DNA of 64,000 nt from positions 2,386,090 to 2,450,089 of the forward strand of contig NZ_WSNW01000001.1 of NCBI RefSeq assembly GCF_009767585.1, written 5' to 3'. Below are positions 49,270-58,508 of this stretch, piece after piece (position 1 is the first letter of the stretch; the number at the start of each line of letters is the position of its first letter). Source of the DNA: Coprobacillus cateniformis. Lineage in GTDB: Bacteria; Bacillota_I; Bacilli_A; Erysipelotrichales; Coprobacillaceae. The notes beneath the pieces are model-generated. The model had not been told where the DNA came from and ran no database searches. It saw nothing but the letters and a program-made list of their open reading frames with translations. A program made the translations under genes and the position numbers.

Positions 49270-50619
49270 ATGGGTACTGAAACAAAGAAAATCACATTAT
49301 TAGAGCGACTAACAGATTTTATCGAAAATAAGTTAGCTCCACCACTCATTCGCATTTCTCAAGTGAGATATCTACAGACTCTTCAAAGAACCTTTATGGT
49401 CATGATGCCATATATGATTCTTGGTGCAACCGCAACACTCATTCTCAATTTAGGTGGTTTATTTGCTGAAGGAACAGGGCTAAATATGCCTGAAGTTGCA
49501 GATATGATTAATGCAGTTATTGCGAATATACAGCCTGCATTGTTACAGATTGTGTTTGTAAGTATTAATCTTATGGCATTCTTATGTGTTGTTTTGAATA
49601 GTTATTTTTTAGGTGATTACTATAAAGACAAAGATAGTCAAATCAGTCCAATAGTTTGTGGTATTGTTGGTTTAATAAGTTTTCTTAGTTTTATAGATTT
49701 TACAACATTATCTGAAAACTTTGATTGGCCATCTTATATTTTAGGGGCACCTAGTTTATTTAGTGCAATTATTTTAAGTATTGTTTCTGTTGAAATTTAT
49801 CGTTGGTTTATTGCAAGGAAAATAACAATCAAAATGCCTGCTGGTGTTCCACCAATGGTTGCTGATGCATTTACAAGTATTATTCCTGTCAGTGTTATTG
49901 TTATTCTTTCAGCTTTTGTTGGAAGAAATATTCCTAATATTCATTTTTTAACACTTATTAATGATGCGAGTTCTCATTTGGTTGTTGGAGGAAGTCATCC
50001 AATTGCACAGTTTATTGCCTTTGTATTAGATAGAATTTTCTGGTTTGTTGGTTTACATGGCTCTAATATTGTTGGGTCTATTATGACACCAATTTGGGAA
50101 ACGATGATGGGTCAAAATCTTGCTGATTTTATGGCTGGTCAAGATATTACATATCTGTTTTCTTCATTATGGATTAATAGTTATGTTCGTTTGAGTGTTT
50201 TCCCAATTGCTGTTTTGTTAGTTATTTCAAAAGTCAAAAGATTTAAAGTTTTAGGAAAGTTATCTATTGCTGGTTCTATATTTAATATTGCTGAACCAAT
50301 TATGTATGGATTACCTATTGTTTTAAATCCTTTAATGTTTGTTCCTTGGGTATTAGGGTTTGCTGTTTTATTTATCTTTAATGCAATTTTAACTGTTATT
50401 GGCATAGCACCTCCAATTGTTGCTAATGTTGTATGGACAATGCCAGTGCCACTTATGGCATTTATTGGCTCAGGATTTAATTTTGTGGCGTTGCTCATTA
50501 GTATTATGAATATGATTATTCTCTTCTTTATCTTCTTACCATTCTTTAAAGTTATGGAAAGACAAGAACTTGCTATTCAAAAAGCAAATGAAGAAGAAAT
50601 GTTTATAGAAAATGAATAG
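49270..50619 (+). CDS. PTS EIIC, cellobiose family (MurNAc operon)
   Basis: A 449-residue permease with about ten membrane segments and family motifs WFVGLHGSN and FNIAEPIMYGLPIVLNP. It is a Lac-family EIIC, not the glucose-family MurP of E. coli, so the imported sugar may be the disaccharide MurNAc-GlcNAc, which the downstream MupG would require. No EIIA or EIIB is encoded nearby. ATG at 49270 follows AAGGAGG; the frame is open further upstream through the promoter and that part is not translated. Confidence 0.9.
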   Translation: MGTETKKITLLERLTDFIENKLAPPLIRISQVRYLQTLQRTFMVMMPYMILGATATLILNLGGLFAEGTGLNMPEVADMINAVIANIQPALLQIVFVSINLMAFLCVVLNSYFLGDYYKDKDSQISPIVCGIVGLISFLSFIDFTTLSENFDWPSYILGAPSLFSAIILSIVSVEIYRWFIARKITIKMPAGVPPMVADAFTSIIPVSVIVILSAFVGRNIPNIHFLTLINDASSHLVVGGSHPIAQFIAFVLDRIFWFVGLHGSNIVGSIMTPIWETMMGQNLADFMAGQDITYLFSSLWINSYVRLSVFPIAVLLVISKVKRFKVLGKLSIAGSIFNIAEPIMYGLPIVLNPLMFVPWVLGFAVLFIFNAILTVIGIAPPIVANVVWTMPVPLMAFIGSGFNFVALLISIMNMIILFFIFLPFFKVMERQELAIQKANEEEMFIENE

Positions 50620-50634
50620 AAAGGTGGGATAATA

Positions 50635-51588
50635 ATGAATGTTCAAATTCAATCATTTCAAATGGAATATTTACAGCAGGTATTAAGATGTTGGAATGAA
50701 AACCTTATTTATGATTTGATAAATGAAGAAAGATTTACAGATATGATTTTATTAGATGATAATTTTGATCCTCAACTTTTAAAAGTTGCTATTGTTGAAG
50801 ATAAAATTATAGCATTTTGCTTTGGCATTAAAAGAAAAATTCCTTATCTAGAAAGAGGATTAGAACCAACACGTGGCTGGATAAATATGATTGCAGTTGA
50901 TGCTCATTTACGTCATCAAGGCATAGCTTCAAAACTTGTCCAATGCCTTGAGAAAGAATTTGAAAAACAAGGTGTTAAAGAAATAACATTATGTGCTTAT
51001 AGTCCAAATTATTTTACACCTGGTATTGATATACGTTATCAAGAAGGATTGTTATTCTTTGAGAAGCATGGTTATCAATATCAAAATCAGGCAGTAAGTA
51101 TGCAAAGAGACCTTTGGGATTTTCAAATGTCTGAAAATATAAAAACAAAACGTAAAGACTTAGAAACAGAAGGAATTCACATCATTCCTTATCAAAAGAA
51201 ATATATGTTAAATTTATTGGATTTTGTGCTTAAAGAGTTTGGCTCTGGTTGGAAAAGAAATGTCTTAATGGCTATGCAAAAGAAAGAGGCTGAAAAAACA
51301 ATTCTCCTTTGTATAGATCAAGATGAACATATTTTAGGTTTTTGTATGCGAAAGATTGATGGGAATGATGCACGATTTGGACCTGTAGGAATTCATGAAT
51401 CATTAAGATCCAAAGGTATTGGAGGCGTTTTGTTTGAATGTATGATGTATGATATGAAATCTAGAGGTATTCCTTATCTGTACTTCTTATGGACAAGTGG
51501 TGCAGCACAAAGATTTTACGATCGTCATCAAATGAAAGTATTAAGAACATATCATTTATATAGAAAGGTTATTCAAGATGAAATATAA
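50635..51588 (+). CDS. Tandem-domain GNAT acetyltransferase
   Basis: A 317-residue protein with two GNAT folds. The first (about 1-155) has the acetyl-CoA loop VDAHLRHQGIASKLV and the second (about 170-315) has IHESLRSKGIGGVLF. Both loops look intact. It lies 15 bases after the EIIC gene and overlaps the deacetylase-like gene by 11 bases, so it belongs to the MurNAc operon. An acetyl-transfer role on a glucosamine intermediate is plausible but not shown. RBS AAGGTGGG. Confidence 0.85.
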   Translation: MNVQIQSFQMEYLQQVLRCWNENLIYDLINEERFTDMILLDDNFDPQLLKVAIVEDKIIAFCFGIKRKIPYLERGLEPTRGWINMIAVDAHLRHQGIASKLVQCLEKEFEKQGVKEITLCAYSPNYFTPGIDIRYQEGLLFFEKHGYQYQNQAVSMQRDLWDFQMSENIKTKRKDLETEGIHIIPYQKKYMLNLLDFVLKEFGSGWKRNVLMAMQKKEAEKTILLCIDQDEHILGFCMRKIDGNDARFGPVGIHESLRSKGIGGVLFECMMYDMKSRGIPYLYFLWTSGAAQRFYDRHQMKVLRTYHLYRKVIQDEI

Positions 51589-52249
51589 TAGGATTATAAG
51601 TATTGGTGGGCATCATTTAGATGCAGAACTCATGGGTGGACCACTGATGATTAAATATGCTCAAAAAGGTGCTCATTGCACAATGGTTAATGTCACTGAA
51701 GGAAGATTAGAAGGCAATCAGGTCACTGAACAAGAAAAGTTAGCCTATCTGGAAAATATAAGAAAAGAGAATCAGTTAGTGGCTGAAAAGATGGGGTGTG
51801 ATATTTATAATATGGGATACACATCTGCAACCGTACCAGCTCAAAATGAATTTATAAAAATTCTAAAAGCCTATATGAGAGAAGAAAAAGTTGATTGTGT
51901 AATTACACATTGGCGTGGAACGATGCACCCTCGTCACTACTATACATATGAAACAGTTACGCAAGCTGTTTTGCAATTGAGACAAGAAGGTCATTCTATT
52001 CAATTGCTGTATGGTGAAAATTGTGAAGATCTGATAGGATTTATTCCTACATGCTATGTTTCACTAGATGATATTATTGTTGAAACTTGGTTTAATGCTT
52101 TGAAAAACTATACTATTTTTAATGGTCAAGTGAATACTGTCCCTTATCAGGAATATTATCAGGCTCAGTTAAAAGTTCGAGCTATAGAAGGTGGATGTCC
52201 TCATCCTGTTAAAGCTTATATGCATGCTCCGCTTTTTGATAATGAATAA
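51578..52249 (+). CDS. PIG-L/LmbE-like N-deacetylase with altered active site
   Basis: A 223-residue PIG-L-family protein. The family zinc motif A-H-P-D-D is here G-H-H-L-D (His12, Leu14, Asp15). The zinc ligands His12 and Asp15 and a later HPRHYYT histidine are kept, but the Asp that serves as general base in MshB is Leu14. PIG-L enzymes remove acetyl from GlcNAc units. In this operon it could act on GlcNAc released by MupG, or be a binding or altered-chemistry form. The start overlaps the GNAT gene by 11 bases; AAGG precedes it. Confidence 0.8.
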   Translation: MKYNRIISIGGHHLDAELMGGPLMIKYAQKGAHCTMVNVTEGRLEGNQVTEQEKLAYLENIRKENQLVAEKMGCDIYNMGYTSATVPAQNEFIKILKAYMREEKVDCVITHWRGTMHPRHYYTYETVTQAVLQLRQEGHSIQLLYGENCEDLIGFIPTCYVSLDDIIVETWFNALKNYTIFNGQVNTVPYQEYYQAQLKVRAIEGGCPHPVKAYMHAPLFDNE

Positions 52250-52267
52250 GTAAAGGAGAATATAAAT

Positions 52268-53344
52268 ATGTTAGGAATTTCAGTATATTTTCAAGATTTA
52301 GATGAGCAGTATATTAAAACTTGTGCCCAAATAGGTATTCAATATGTCTTTACATCTTTACATATACCTGAAGAAGATTATAGTCAATTAGATAAAAAAC
52401 TCCCTCAATTTATTTTACTTTGTCAAGATTTAGAATTGAAAATTGTTCCTGATGTATCTCCTGTTACTTTTGAAAAATTAAACTTAAAGTTAGGTGATTT
52501 TTCTGCATTGAAGCAGATGGGCATTCAGGCTTTAAGATTAGATTATGGATTTGATGATATAGAGAATATAAAACAATTATCAAAAGACTTTGAGATTATA
52601 TTAAATGCGAGTGTTGTTAATGAATCATTATTAATAGAAGCAGAGAAGTCTGGTATTCAACTTCATCAATTCATATTATCACATAATTTCTACCCTAAGA
52701 CTCATACGGGTTTATCAGTAGAGACATTTCGAGAAAAAAATGCTCTCTTTCATAAATATGGTTTAAAAATACAGGCTTTTGTTTGTGGTGATGACTTAAA
52801 GAGATTTCCTTTATATGAAGGATTACCTACATTAGAAAAACATAGGGATATACATCCCTATGTTGCTTCTCTTGAATTAATGAAAAAATATCAGATAGAT
52901 GATATTATGATAGGTGATAGCCGAATTCAATATGAAACATTGAAATATATCAAAGATTATATGGAGCATCATATATTGACATTAAAGGTTCATCTTGATG
53001 AAAGATATAAACATTATTATAACCAAATATTGACATGTCGAGATGATTTGTCTGAAGCAGTCATTAGACTTCAGACGCCAAGAGTCAAAGATATTGATAT
53101 TTATCATAATGATAGAAGGAAAAAAGGTGATATCACCATTGACAATCATCTTATGGGAAGATATTGTGGAGAAGTTCAAATCTTAAAATGTGATTTGCCA
53201 AGTGATGCAAGAGTCAATGTGATTGGGTTTGTTCATCCTGAGTATGTAGAAGCTTTAGAGTCTATTGATGGAAGTACATCTATTCGTCTTGTTCCATTAT
53301 CTACAATGAAAGAGAGGTATAATCACTATGAAAGTGAATCTTAA
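52268..53344 (+). CDS. mupG: 6-phospho-N-acetylmuramidase (DUF871)
   Basis: A 358-residue DUF871 protein: a TIM barrel (about 1-235; GISVYFQDL…YVFTSLHIPEE, ALRLDYGF, LILNASVV-like strands, SHNFYPKTHTGLS) followed by a cyclophilin-like beta domain (about 240-355; YHNDRRKKGDITIDNHLMGRY). S. aureus MupG splits PTS-imported MurNAc 6-phosphate-GlcNAc into MurNAc 6-phosphate and GlcNAc. The gene overlaps murQ by 17 bases, matching the pathway order. RBS AAAGGAG. Confidence 0.9.
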   Translation: MLGISVYFQDLDEQYIKTCAQIGIQYVFTSLHIPEEDYSQLDKKLPQFILLCQDLELKIVPDVSPVTFEKLNLKLGDFSALKQMGIQALRLDYGFDDIENIKQLSKDFEIILNASVVNESLLIEAEKSGIQLHQFILSHNFYPKTHTGLSVETFREKNALFHKYGLKIQAFVCGDDLKRFPLYEGLPTLEKHRDIHPYVASLELMKKYQIDDIMIGDSRIQYETLKYIKDYMEHHILTLKVHLDERYKHYYNQILTCRDDLSEAVIRLQTPRVKDIDIYHNDRRKKGDITIDNHLMGRYCGEVQILKCDLPSDARVNVIGFVHPEYVEALESIDGSTSIRLVPLSTMKERYNHYESES

Positions 53345-54230
53345 ACAATTAACAACTGAACAAAGAAATCCTCATACATTTTCATTGGACCAGATGAGTA
53401 TTCGGGAATGTCTGGAAATTATGAATGAGGAAGACTGCCAGGTTCCTTTATGTGTAAAAAAAGAAATTGAGCATATTGAAATCGCTATTCAACATATAAT
53501 ATCCGCCTTACAAAGAGGAGGTAGACTTATCTATATAGGAAGTGGAACAAGTGGAAGACTAGGGGTGTTGGATGCAGTTGAATGCCCACCTACCTTTTCT
53601 ACAACATATGAAGTCCAAGGTTTGATTGCTGGTGGTGAGACTGCATTTGTCAAGGCACAGGAAGGTGTGGAAGATAGTTTTGATCAAGGTCAAAAAGATA
53701 TTGCTCATGCTCATGTGACAGATAAGGATGTTGTGGTGGGGATTGCAGCAAGTGGAAGAACGCCTCATACATTAGGGGCATTAACAAAAGCAAAAGATTT
53801 AGGAGCCTATACAGTTGCGGTGGCTTGTAATCATCAAAGTGCAATTGGAAAGATTGCCGATATAGCAATTGAGGTTGAAACTGGACCTGAAGTTATTACA
53901 GGTTCAACACGTTTAAAAGCAGGAACTGCTCAAAAACTTGTTTTAAATATGTTATCAACTGTTTCTATGATTGGGATAGGAAAAACTTATCAAAACTTAA
54001 TGGTTGATTTACATGCATCAAATGAAAAACTCATAGAAAGATCAATACAAATGATCATGGAAGCATGTGAATGTGATTATGAATCAGCAAGAGATGTTTT
54101 TCTAAAATCTGAGCAAAAACCTAAATATGCTATTGTTATGAAACTTTTAAATTGTAATATTGAAGAAGCCAAAAGAAGATTATTAGAAAATAAATCTTTT
54201 GTTTATAAAGCAATAAACGAGAAGTCATAA
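53328..54230 (+). CDS. murQ: N-acetylmuramic acid 6-phosphate etherase
   Basis: A 300-residue SIS-domain lyase with GSGTSGRLGVLDAVECPPTF, AGGETAFVKAQEG.ED and GIAASGRTPH, all diagnostic for MurQ. It releases D-lactate from MurNAc 6-phosphate, giving GlcNAc 6-phosphate for NagA/NagB. A C-terminal helical bundle completes the family length. It is the last clear gene of the operon, translated from an ATG within the end of mupG (GAGAGG upstream). nagA and nagB are not in the window. Confidence 0.95.
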   Translation: MKVNLKQLTTEQRNPHTFSLDQMSIRECLEIMNEEDCQVPLCVKKEIEHIEIAIQHIISALQRGGRLIYIGSGTSGRLGVLDAVECPPTFSTTYEVQGLIAGGETAFVKAQEGVEDSFDQGQKDIAHAHVTDKDVVVGIAASGRTPHTLGALTKAKDLGAYTVAVACNHQSAIGKIADIAIEVETGPEVITGSTRLKAGTAQKLVLNMLSTVSMIGIGKTYQNLMVDLHASNEKLIERSIQMIMEACECDYESARDVFLKSEQKPKYAIVMKLLNCNIEEAKRRLLENKSFVYKAINEKS

Positions 54231-54284
54231 AAAATTGTATTCATCATTTTCATAAATAGTGTATACTAATACTAAGGAAGTGAT

Positions 54285-55394
54285 ATGATGATAACTCCAA
54301 AACATATAAAAAAGAGTATAAAAGGTGATTATCGTTTGATTGTTATAAGCGATATTCATGGACACTTAGATCGATTCAAAGCACTTCTACAAAAAGTCAA
54401 ATACACACCAGATGATTATTTAATTATTTTAGGTGACTTTGTAGAAAAAGGTGATCAAGTTATAGAGACAATCCATTATGTTAAACAATTAAGTCAAAAC
54501 AAAAGAACTTTTGTACTTGCAGGGAATTGTGAGTGGGCACTTGATGCATTGTTAACAGTTCCAGAACTGGCAGGGCAAATCCCTCAATACTTAGAAAGAG
54601 TTTCTACAAATGGATGTATTCGAGATGTCTATCATCTACTTCATTTAGATGACGGTAGTGAAACAATGCTTGGTGTTCAAAAGAAACTCGCAGAGTATTT
54701 AAAAGAAGAAATTCAATTTATTTCTCATTTACCAGTTACATTAAAATTCAATCAATTTATATTTGTTCATGCTGGTGTAGAAAAAAGAAAAGATTATCAA
54801 GAGAGTTCATTATCTTCTTTATTAGAGATGCAGTATTTTTATGATGAAGGACATATATTAGATGAAACAGTTATTGTTGGACATTTGCCAACTTCCAATT
54901 ATTTTGCAGACCATATATGTAATGATATTATTATTGATCAAAAGAAAAAGATCATTTGTATAGATGGTGGAACAGGAGTTAAAGCAGTTTCACAGTTGAA
55001 TGCTTTAATTATTGAAAGTCAAAACAATCAGATTCAGTATACATGTGAACATGTTCAGCCATTACCAATTTATTGGATTATTGAAGATGTTTATGAACCA
55101 ATGGAATATGTTCATAAAATAGGTTATCCTCATTTTGAAGTCAAGGTTGAAAAAAGTGGGTCACAATTTTCTGAATGTTATCAAGCTGAAACCCATCAAA
55201 GATTACTTATTAAAAATGAATTTTTATATCAGAAAAAAAATAAAACATATTGTTTAGATGATTATACGGATTTTATGATTTCTGCTTTATCAGGAGAATA
55301 TGTTAAACTTTTAGGTGTCTATGATGAATATGCATATGTTATTTATAAAAATCAAGTTGGCTGGATAAAGTATGAATATTTAAAAGCAATATAA
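54285..55394 (+). CDS. Calcineurin-like metallophosphoesterase with C-terminal extension
   Basis: A 369-residue protein. The N-terminal 230 residues are a PPP-type phosphoesterase with VISDIHGHLDRF, ILGDFVEKGD, GNCEWALDA (Asn-Cys-Glu in place of the usual GNHE), VHAGVE and IDGGTG. The last 140 residues form an uncharacterised extension ending in an SH3-like stretch (LLGVYDEYAYVIYKNQVGWI). Nearest known activities are serine/threonine phosphatases and diadenosine tetraphosphatases. Two tandem ATGs follow AAGGAAG and either could start. It lies 55 bases after murQ and may have its own promoter. Confidence 0.8.
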   Translation: MMITPKHIKKSIKGDYRLIVISDIHGHLDRFKALLQKVKYTPDDYLIILGDFVEKGDQVIETIHYVKQLSQNKRTFVLAGNCEWALDALLTVPELAGQIPQYLERVSTNGCIRDVYHLLHLDDGSETMLGVQKKLAEYLKEEIQFISHLPVTLKFNQFIFVHAGVEKRKDYQESSLSSLLEMQYFYDEGHILDETVIVGHLPTSNYFADHICNDIIIDQKKKIICIDGGTGVKAVSQLNALIIESQNNQIQYTCEHVQPLPIYWIIEDVYEPMEYVHKIGYPHFEVKVEKSGSQFSECYQAETHQRLLIKNEFLYQKKNKTYCLDDYTDFMISALSGEYVKLLGVYDEYAYVIYKNQVGWIKYEYLKAI

Positions 55395-55418
55395 GCCATA
55401 CTATAAATGGTGATAGAT

Positions 55419-55826
55419 ATGAATAATGATACATGTATAGAAGAATTAATTAATGGTTTAAATATGGGAAAGATTGCAATTGATCATTTGGTTGATAAGA
55501 TTGAGAACAGAAAGTTGAAAGAAATTGCTGTTCATCAAAGAAAAAATTATGATGATTTAAAAGAAAAAATTATGCAGACATTTCCTCATACAGAAGATGA
55601 AGTGAAAAATAAATTTATGTTAGAATCAATGATTGAAATGAAAACTATTTTAAGTGATGATGCTAAAATAGCAAAAATGCTAACAGAAGGTAGTAATCAA
55701 GCTATTATGACAATGACTCATCTTTTAAATAAAGAGGAGAATGTTGATCCAAAAATCAAAGCTTTTGCTGATGATTTTGAAGATATTTCAAAAAGATATA
55801 TAGAAGAATTAAAAGAGTTTTTATAG
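55419..55826 (+). CDS. Small helical protein, ferritin-like/DUF2383-like
   Basis: A 135-residue, all-helical protein with heptad-like charged helices (NGLNMGKIAIDHLVDKI, LKEIAVHQRKNYDDLKEKI, and a final DDFEDISKRYIEELKEFL). It has the look of a four-helix ferritin-like DUF2383 member, but metal ligands are not evident. Function unknown. ATG at 55419 follows GGTGATAG; an in-frame GTG upstream is part of that site. It lies ten bases before the DUF1653 gene. Confidence 0.6.
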   Translation: MNNDTCIEELINGLNMGKIAIDHLVDKIENRKLKEIAVHQRKNYDDLKEKIMQTFPHTEDEVKNKFMLESMIEMKTILSDDAKIAKMLTEGSNQAIMTMTHLLNKEENVDPKIKAFADDFEDISKRYIEELKEFL

Positions 55827-55835
55827 GAGAAACCA

Positions 55836-56063
55836 ATGCAGGAAGTTCATGTGGGGAAAGTTTATAAACATTTTAAAGGTCATCAATATTTGGTTTTGTG
55901 TATAGCAATGCACACAGAGACAAATGAAACAATGGTCATTTATCAAGATCTTCATGATCAAGATAAAATATATGCAAGACCATATGATATGTTTATATCA
56001 AAAGTAGATAAAGAAAAATATCCATATATACAACAGATTTATCGTTTTCAAGAGGTACTCTAG
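55836..56063 (+). CDS. DUF1653 protein
   Basis: A 75-residue protein that is essentially one DUF1653 domain: GKVYKHFKGHQYLVLCIA…TNETMVIYQDLHD…YARPYDMFISKVD…YPYIQQIYRFQ. Aromatic and Tyr-Arg positions match the family, whose function is unknown; the fold is SH3-like. It closes a short operon with the preceding helical protein and is followed at once by a terminator. Confidence 0.85.
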   Translation: MQEVHVGKVYKHFKGHQYLVLCIAMHTETNETMVIYQDLHDQDKIYARPYDMFISKVDKEKYPYIQQIYRFQEVL

Positions 56064-56077
56064 AGTACCTCTTTTGT
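56050..56077 (+). terminator. Intrinsic terminator
   Basis: AAGAGGTACTC / GAGTACCTCTTTT with the TAG stop codon of the DUF1653 gene in the loop. Confidence 0.85.
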
Positions 56078-56108
56078 TTATTTCGTGAAGAGATGGGGTT
56101 GTAAAAAA

Positions 56109-56153
56109 TAGTCAATGAAGTACAATAAGAATTGACTAGAAGAGTTTGACTCA
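56109..56153. promoter_or_regulatory. Candidate TetR operator
   Basis: TAGTCAAT (56109-56116) and its exact complement ATTGACTA (56131-56138) are 14 bases apart, with a further TTTGACTCA at 56145-56153, just before the tetR gene. Placement suggests autoregulation of the tetR-ABC operon. Confidence 0.55.
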
Positions 56154-56177
56154 TTTGGTTAAAGGGGGGGATCATTT

Positions 56178-56798
56178 ATGAATGAGAAATTTCTTGAATT
56201 ACCAAAAGAAAAACAATTGAAAATTATTAATGCTGGTATGGAATATTTTGGTAAGTATGGATATAAAAGTGCAAGTACTGATGATATTGCAGCAAGAGCA
56301 GAAATATCAAAAGGATTGTTATTTTATTACTTCCATAACAAAAAAAGCTTTTACTTATATTTATATGATTATTGTGCAGAATTGATGCTGGATTATATTA
56401 ATAGTAGTAGAATTCAAGAAATTACAGATTTTTTTGATATTATGGATTGTGGTGCAGCATTAAAAATGAGAATGATTGTAGATTATCCTTATCTAATGAG
56501 CTTTGTTATGAAGGCTTATTATTCACAAAAAGAGGCGGTCACTGAAGATATTAATCATATGATTGAAGAAACAATTTCAACAACATTTGATATATATTTT
56601 AAAAATACAGATTGGAGTAAATTTAGAGACGAAATTGATCCACAGCAAATCTATCAAATGTTATTGTGGATGATAGATGGATATATGCTGGATAAACAAA
56701 GAACACAGCAAGATATTAGTGTAGAAGATATGTTAGTTGATTTTAATAGTTGGAAAAATATGTTTAAAAAGATGTGTTATAAGGAGGAATATTTATGA
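56178..56798 (+). CDS. TetR-family regulator
   Basis: A 206-residue regulator with an N-terminal TetR helix-turn-helix (about 5-55: KEKQLKIINAGMEYFGKYGYKSASTDDIAARAEISKGLLFYYFHNK type) and a helical ligand domain. It overlaps the ABC ATPase gene by four bases (ATGA), so it is the operon's own regulator, probably repressing an exporter until a ligand binds. The RBS GGGGGGG is unusually G-rich. Confidence 0.9.
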   Translation: MNEKFLELPKEKQLKIINAGMEYFGKYGYKSASTDDIAARAEISKGLLFYYFHNKKSFYLYLYDYCAELMLDYINSSRIQEITDFFDIMDCGAALKMRMIVDYPYLMSFVMKAYYSQKEAVTEDINHMIEETISTTFDIYFKNTDWSKFRDEIDPQQIYQMLLWMIDGYMLDKQRTQQDISVEDMLVDFNSWKNMFKKMCYKEEYL

Positions 56799-57679
56799 GT
56801 GTAATAGAAGTCAATGGAATCACTAAAGACTATGGCAATCATCAGGGTGTCTTTGATGTGAATTTTACTGTAGAGAAGGGTGAAGTCTTAGGGTTCTTGG
56901 GACCAAATGGGGCTGGGAAGACAACAACAATCCGTCAATTAATGGGATTTATTAAACCAGATCAGGGAACTGTTCATATACAGGGGATGGATTGTTTTAA
57001 AAACGCTCCTGAAGTTCAAGCGCAATTAGGTTATTTACCTGGAGAAATTGCCTTTATGGATGATATGACAGGAATGGATTTTATTGAGTTTGTAGCAAAT
57101 ATGAAAAATATTCAAGATATGAGTAAGGCCAAGGAATTAATAGAATTTTTAGAATTGAATCCTAAAAATAAAATGAAGAAAATGTCTAAAGGAATGAAAC
57201 AAAAGATTGGTCTTGTGATTGCATTTATGCAAGATGCACCCATTTTGATTTTAGATGAGCCTACAAGTGGATTAGATCCATTAATGCAAAATAAATTTGT
57301 TGAACTGATTCATAAGGCAAAAAAAGAAGGTAAGACAATTTTAATGTCATCACATATTTTTGAAGAAGTAGAGCATACTTGTGATCGTGTTGTCATTATT
57401 AAAGAAGGTGAAATTGTAGCAACTGAAAAGATGGAAGATTTAAGACATAGTCGTCGAAAATATTATGAGATTTGTTTCCATGATGTGAAAGAAGCAACTT
57501 TATTCCATCAACAATATCCTGAGAGTCAAGTCAGAGATACCGTTGTCTCACTTTCTCTTCAAGGAAGTGCAGATACTTTAATCAAAGCGTTATCACAGTA
57601 TACTATTGATGATTTGAGTGTAAGGGTACAATCACTTGAAGAGTTATTCTTACATTATTATGGAGGGAATCAATCATGA
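56795..57679 (+). CDS. ABC transporter ATP-binding protein
   Basis: A 294-residue ATPase with Walker A GPNGAGKTTT, signature MSKGMKQKIGLV, Walker B ILILDEPTSGLDP and a SSHIFEEVEHTCD H-loop, followed by a C-terminal domain typical of drug/antibiotic and YhaQ-type exporters. It pairs with the ABC-2 permease downstream. ATGA overlaps on both sides couple all three genes. Confidence 0.93.
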   Translation: MSVIEVNGITKDYGNHQGVFDVNFTVEKGEVLGFLGPNGAGKTTTIRQLMGFIKPDQGTVHIQGMDCFKNAPEVQAQLGYLPGEIAFMDDMTGMDFIEFVANMKNIQDMSKAKELIEFLELNPKNKMKKMSKGMKQKIGLVIAFMQDAPILILDEPTSGLDPLMQNKFVELIHKAKKEGKTILMSSHIFEEVEHTCDRVVIIKEGEIVATEKMEDLRHSRRKYYEICFHDVKEATLFHQQYPESQVRDTVVSLSLQGSADTLIKALSQYTIDDLSVRVQSLEELFLHYYGGNQS

Positions 57680-58473
57680 TTGGGACATTATTAAAAAAAG
57701 AATTCAAGGCTAATCTTCTTATCTTAATAATTTTTATGGCATTATTATCGATGTATTCAGTTATTATTGTGGCTATGTATGATCCAAAACTTGGTGAAAG
57801 TATGAATATGTTAGCTAAAAGTATGCCAGAAATCTTTTCTGCTTTTGGAATGTCAAATCCAGGAACAACTCTTTTAGATCTAATTACGAATTATCTTTAT
57901 GGATTTATTTTGATTGCAATACCTTTTGTCTTTACAATTATTATGTGTCAGCGTTTAGTTGCACGTTATATTGACAAAGGTTCTATGGCGTATTTATTAG
58001 CAACACCAAGAAGTCGATTCAGTGTTATCATAACCCAACTTATTGTCTTATTAGGGGGATTATTGATTTTAGTTGTCTATGTCACTGGGCTTATATTAAT
58101 GAGTGGACAGATTATGTTTGATGAACTTATTCCTTTAAAAGAGTTATTGACATTGAATTTAGGGTTATATGCTTTACATGCATTTCTTGCGACTATGTGT
58201 TTTCTATTTGCTTGTAGTTTTAATGAAACAAAGTTTTCTATTGGTATTGGTGCAGGACTTGGATTGGTATTTATTCTTATCCAGATGTTATCACAAATTG
58301 GAGATAAAATGGATTTCTTAAAATATTTAACACCATTAACCTTGTTTGATGCCACAGGATTAACTGGTTTTGATTCAATGGCACTTATCAATATAGTCAT
58401 CTTGTTTGTAGCTGCGATTCTTATGGCTATCATTGCATGTCGTATTTTTCAAAAACGTGATTTGCCATTATAA
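57676..58473 (+). CDS. ABC-2-type permease
   Basis: A 265-residue membrane protein with six hydrophobic segments and an N-terminal TLLKKEFKANLLILIIF, standard for ABC-2 exporters of the two-gene type. A SMAYLLATPRSRF loop follows segment 2, as in YhaP/Bcr-like permeases. Together with the ATPase it forms an exporter of unknown substrate under TetR control. A bidirectional terminator follows. Confidence 0.88.
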   Translation: MIGTLLKKEFKANLLILIIFMALLSMYSVIIVAMYDPKLGESMNMLAKSMPEIFSAFGMSNPGTTLLDLITNYLYGFILIAIPFVFTIIMCQRLVARYIDKGSMAYLLATPRSRFSVIITQLIVLLGGLLILVVYVTGLILMSGQIMFDELIPLKELLTLNLGLYALHAFLATMCFLFACSFNETKFSIGIGAGLGLVFILIQMLSQIGDKMDFLKYLTPLTLFDATGLTGFDSMALINIVILFVAAILMAIIACRIFQKRDLPL

Positions 58474-58508
58474 GATTTATAAATAAAAACATAATTGTAA
58501 ACATAACA

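Noticed and set aside
58077..58433. 118-residue antisense frame in the ABC permease gene
   Set aside because: Opposite a hydrophobic coding region; no ribosome binding site and no recognisable domain.
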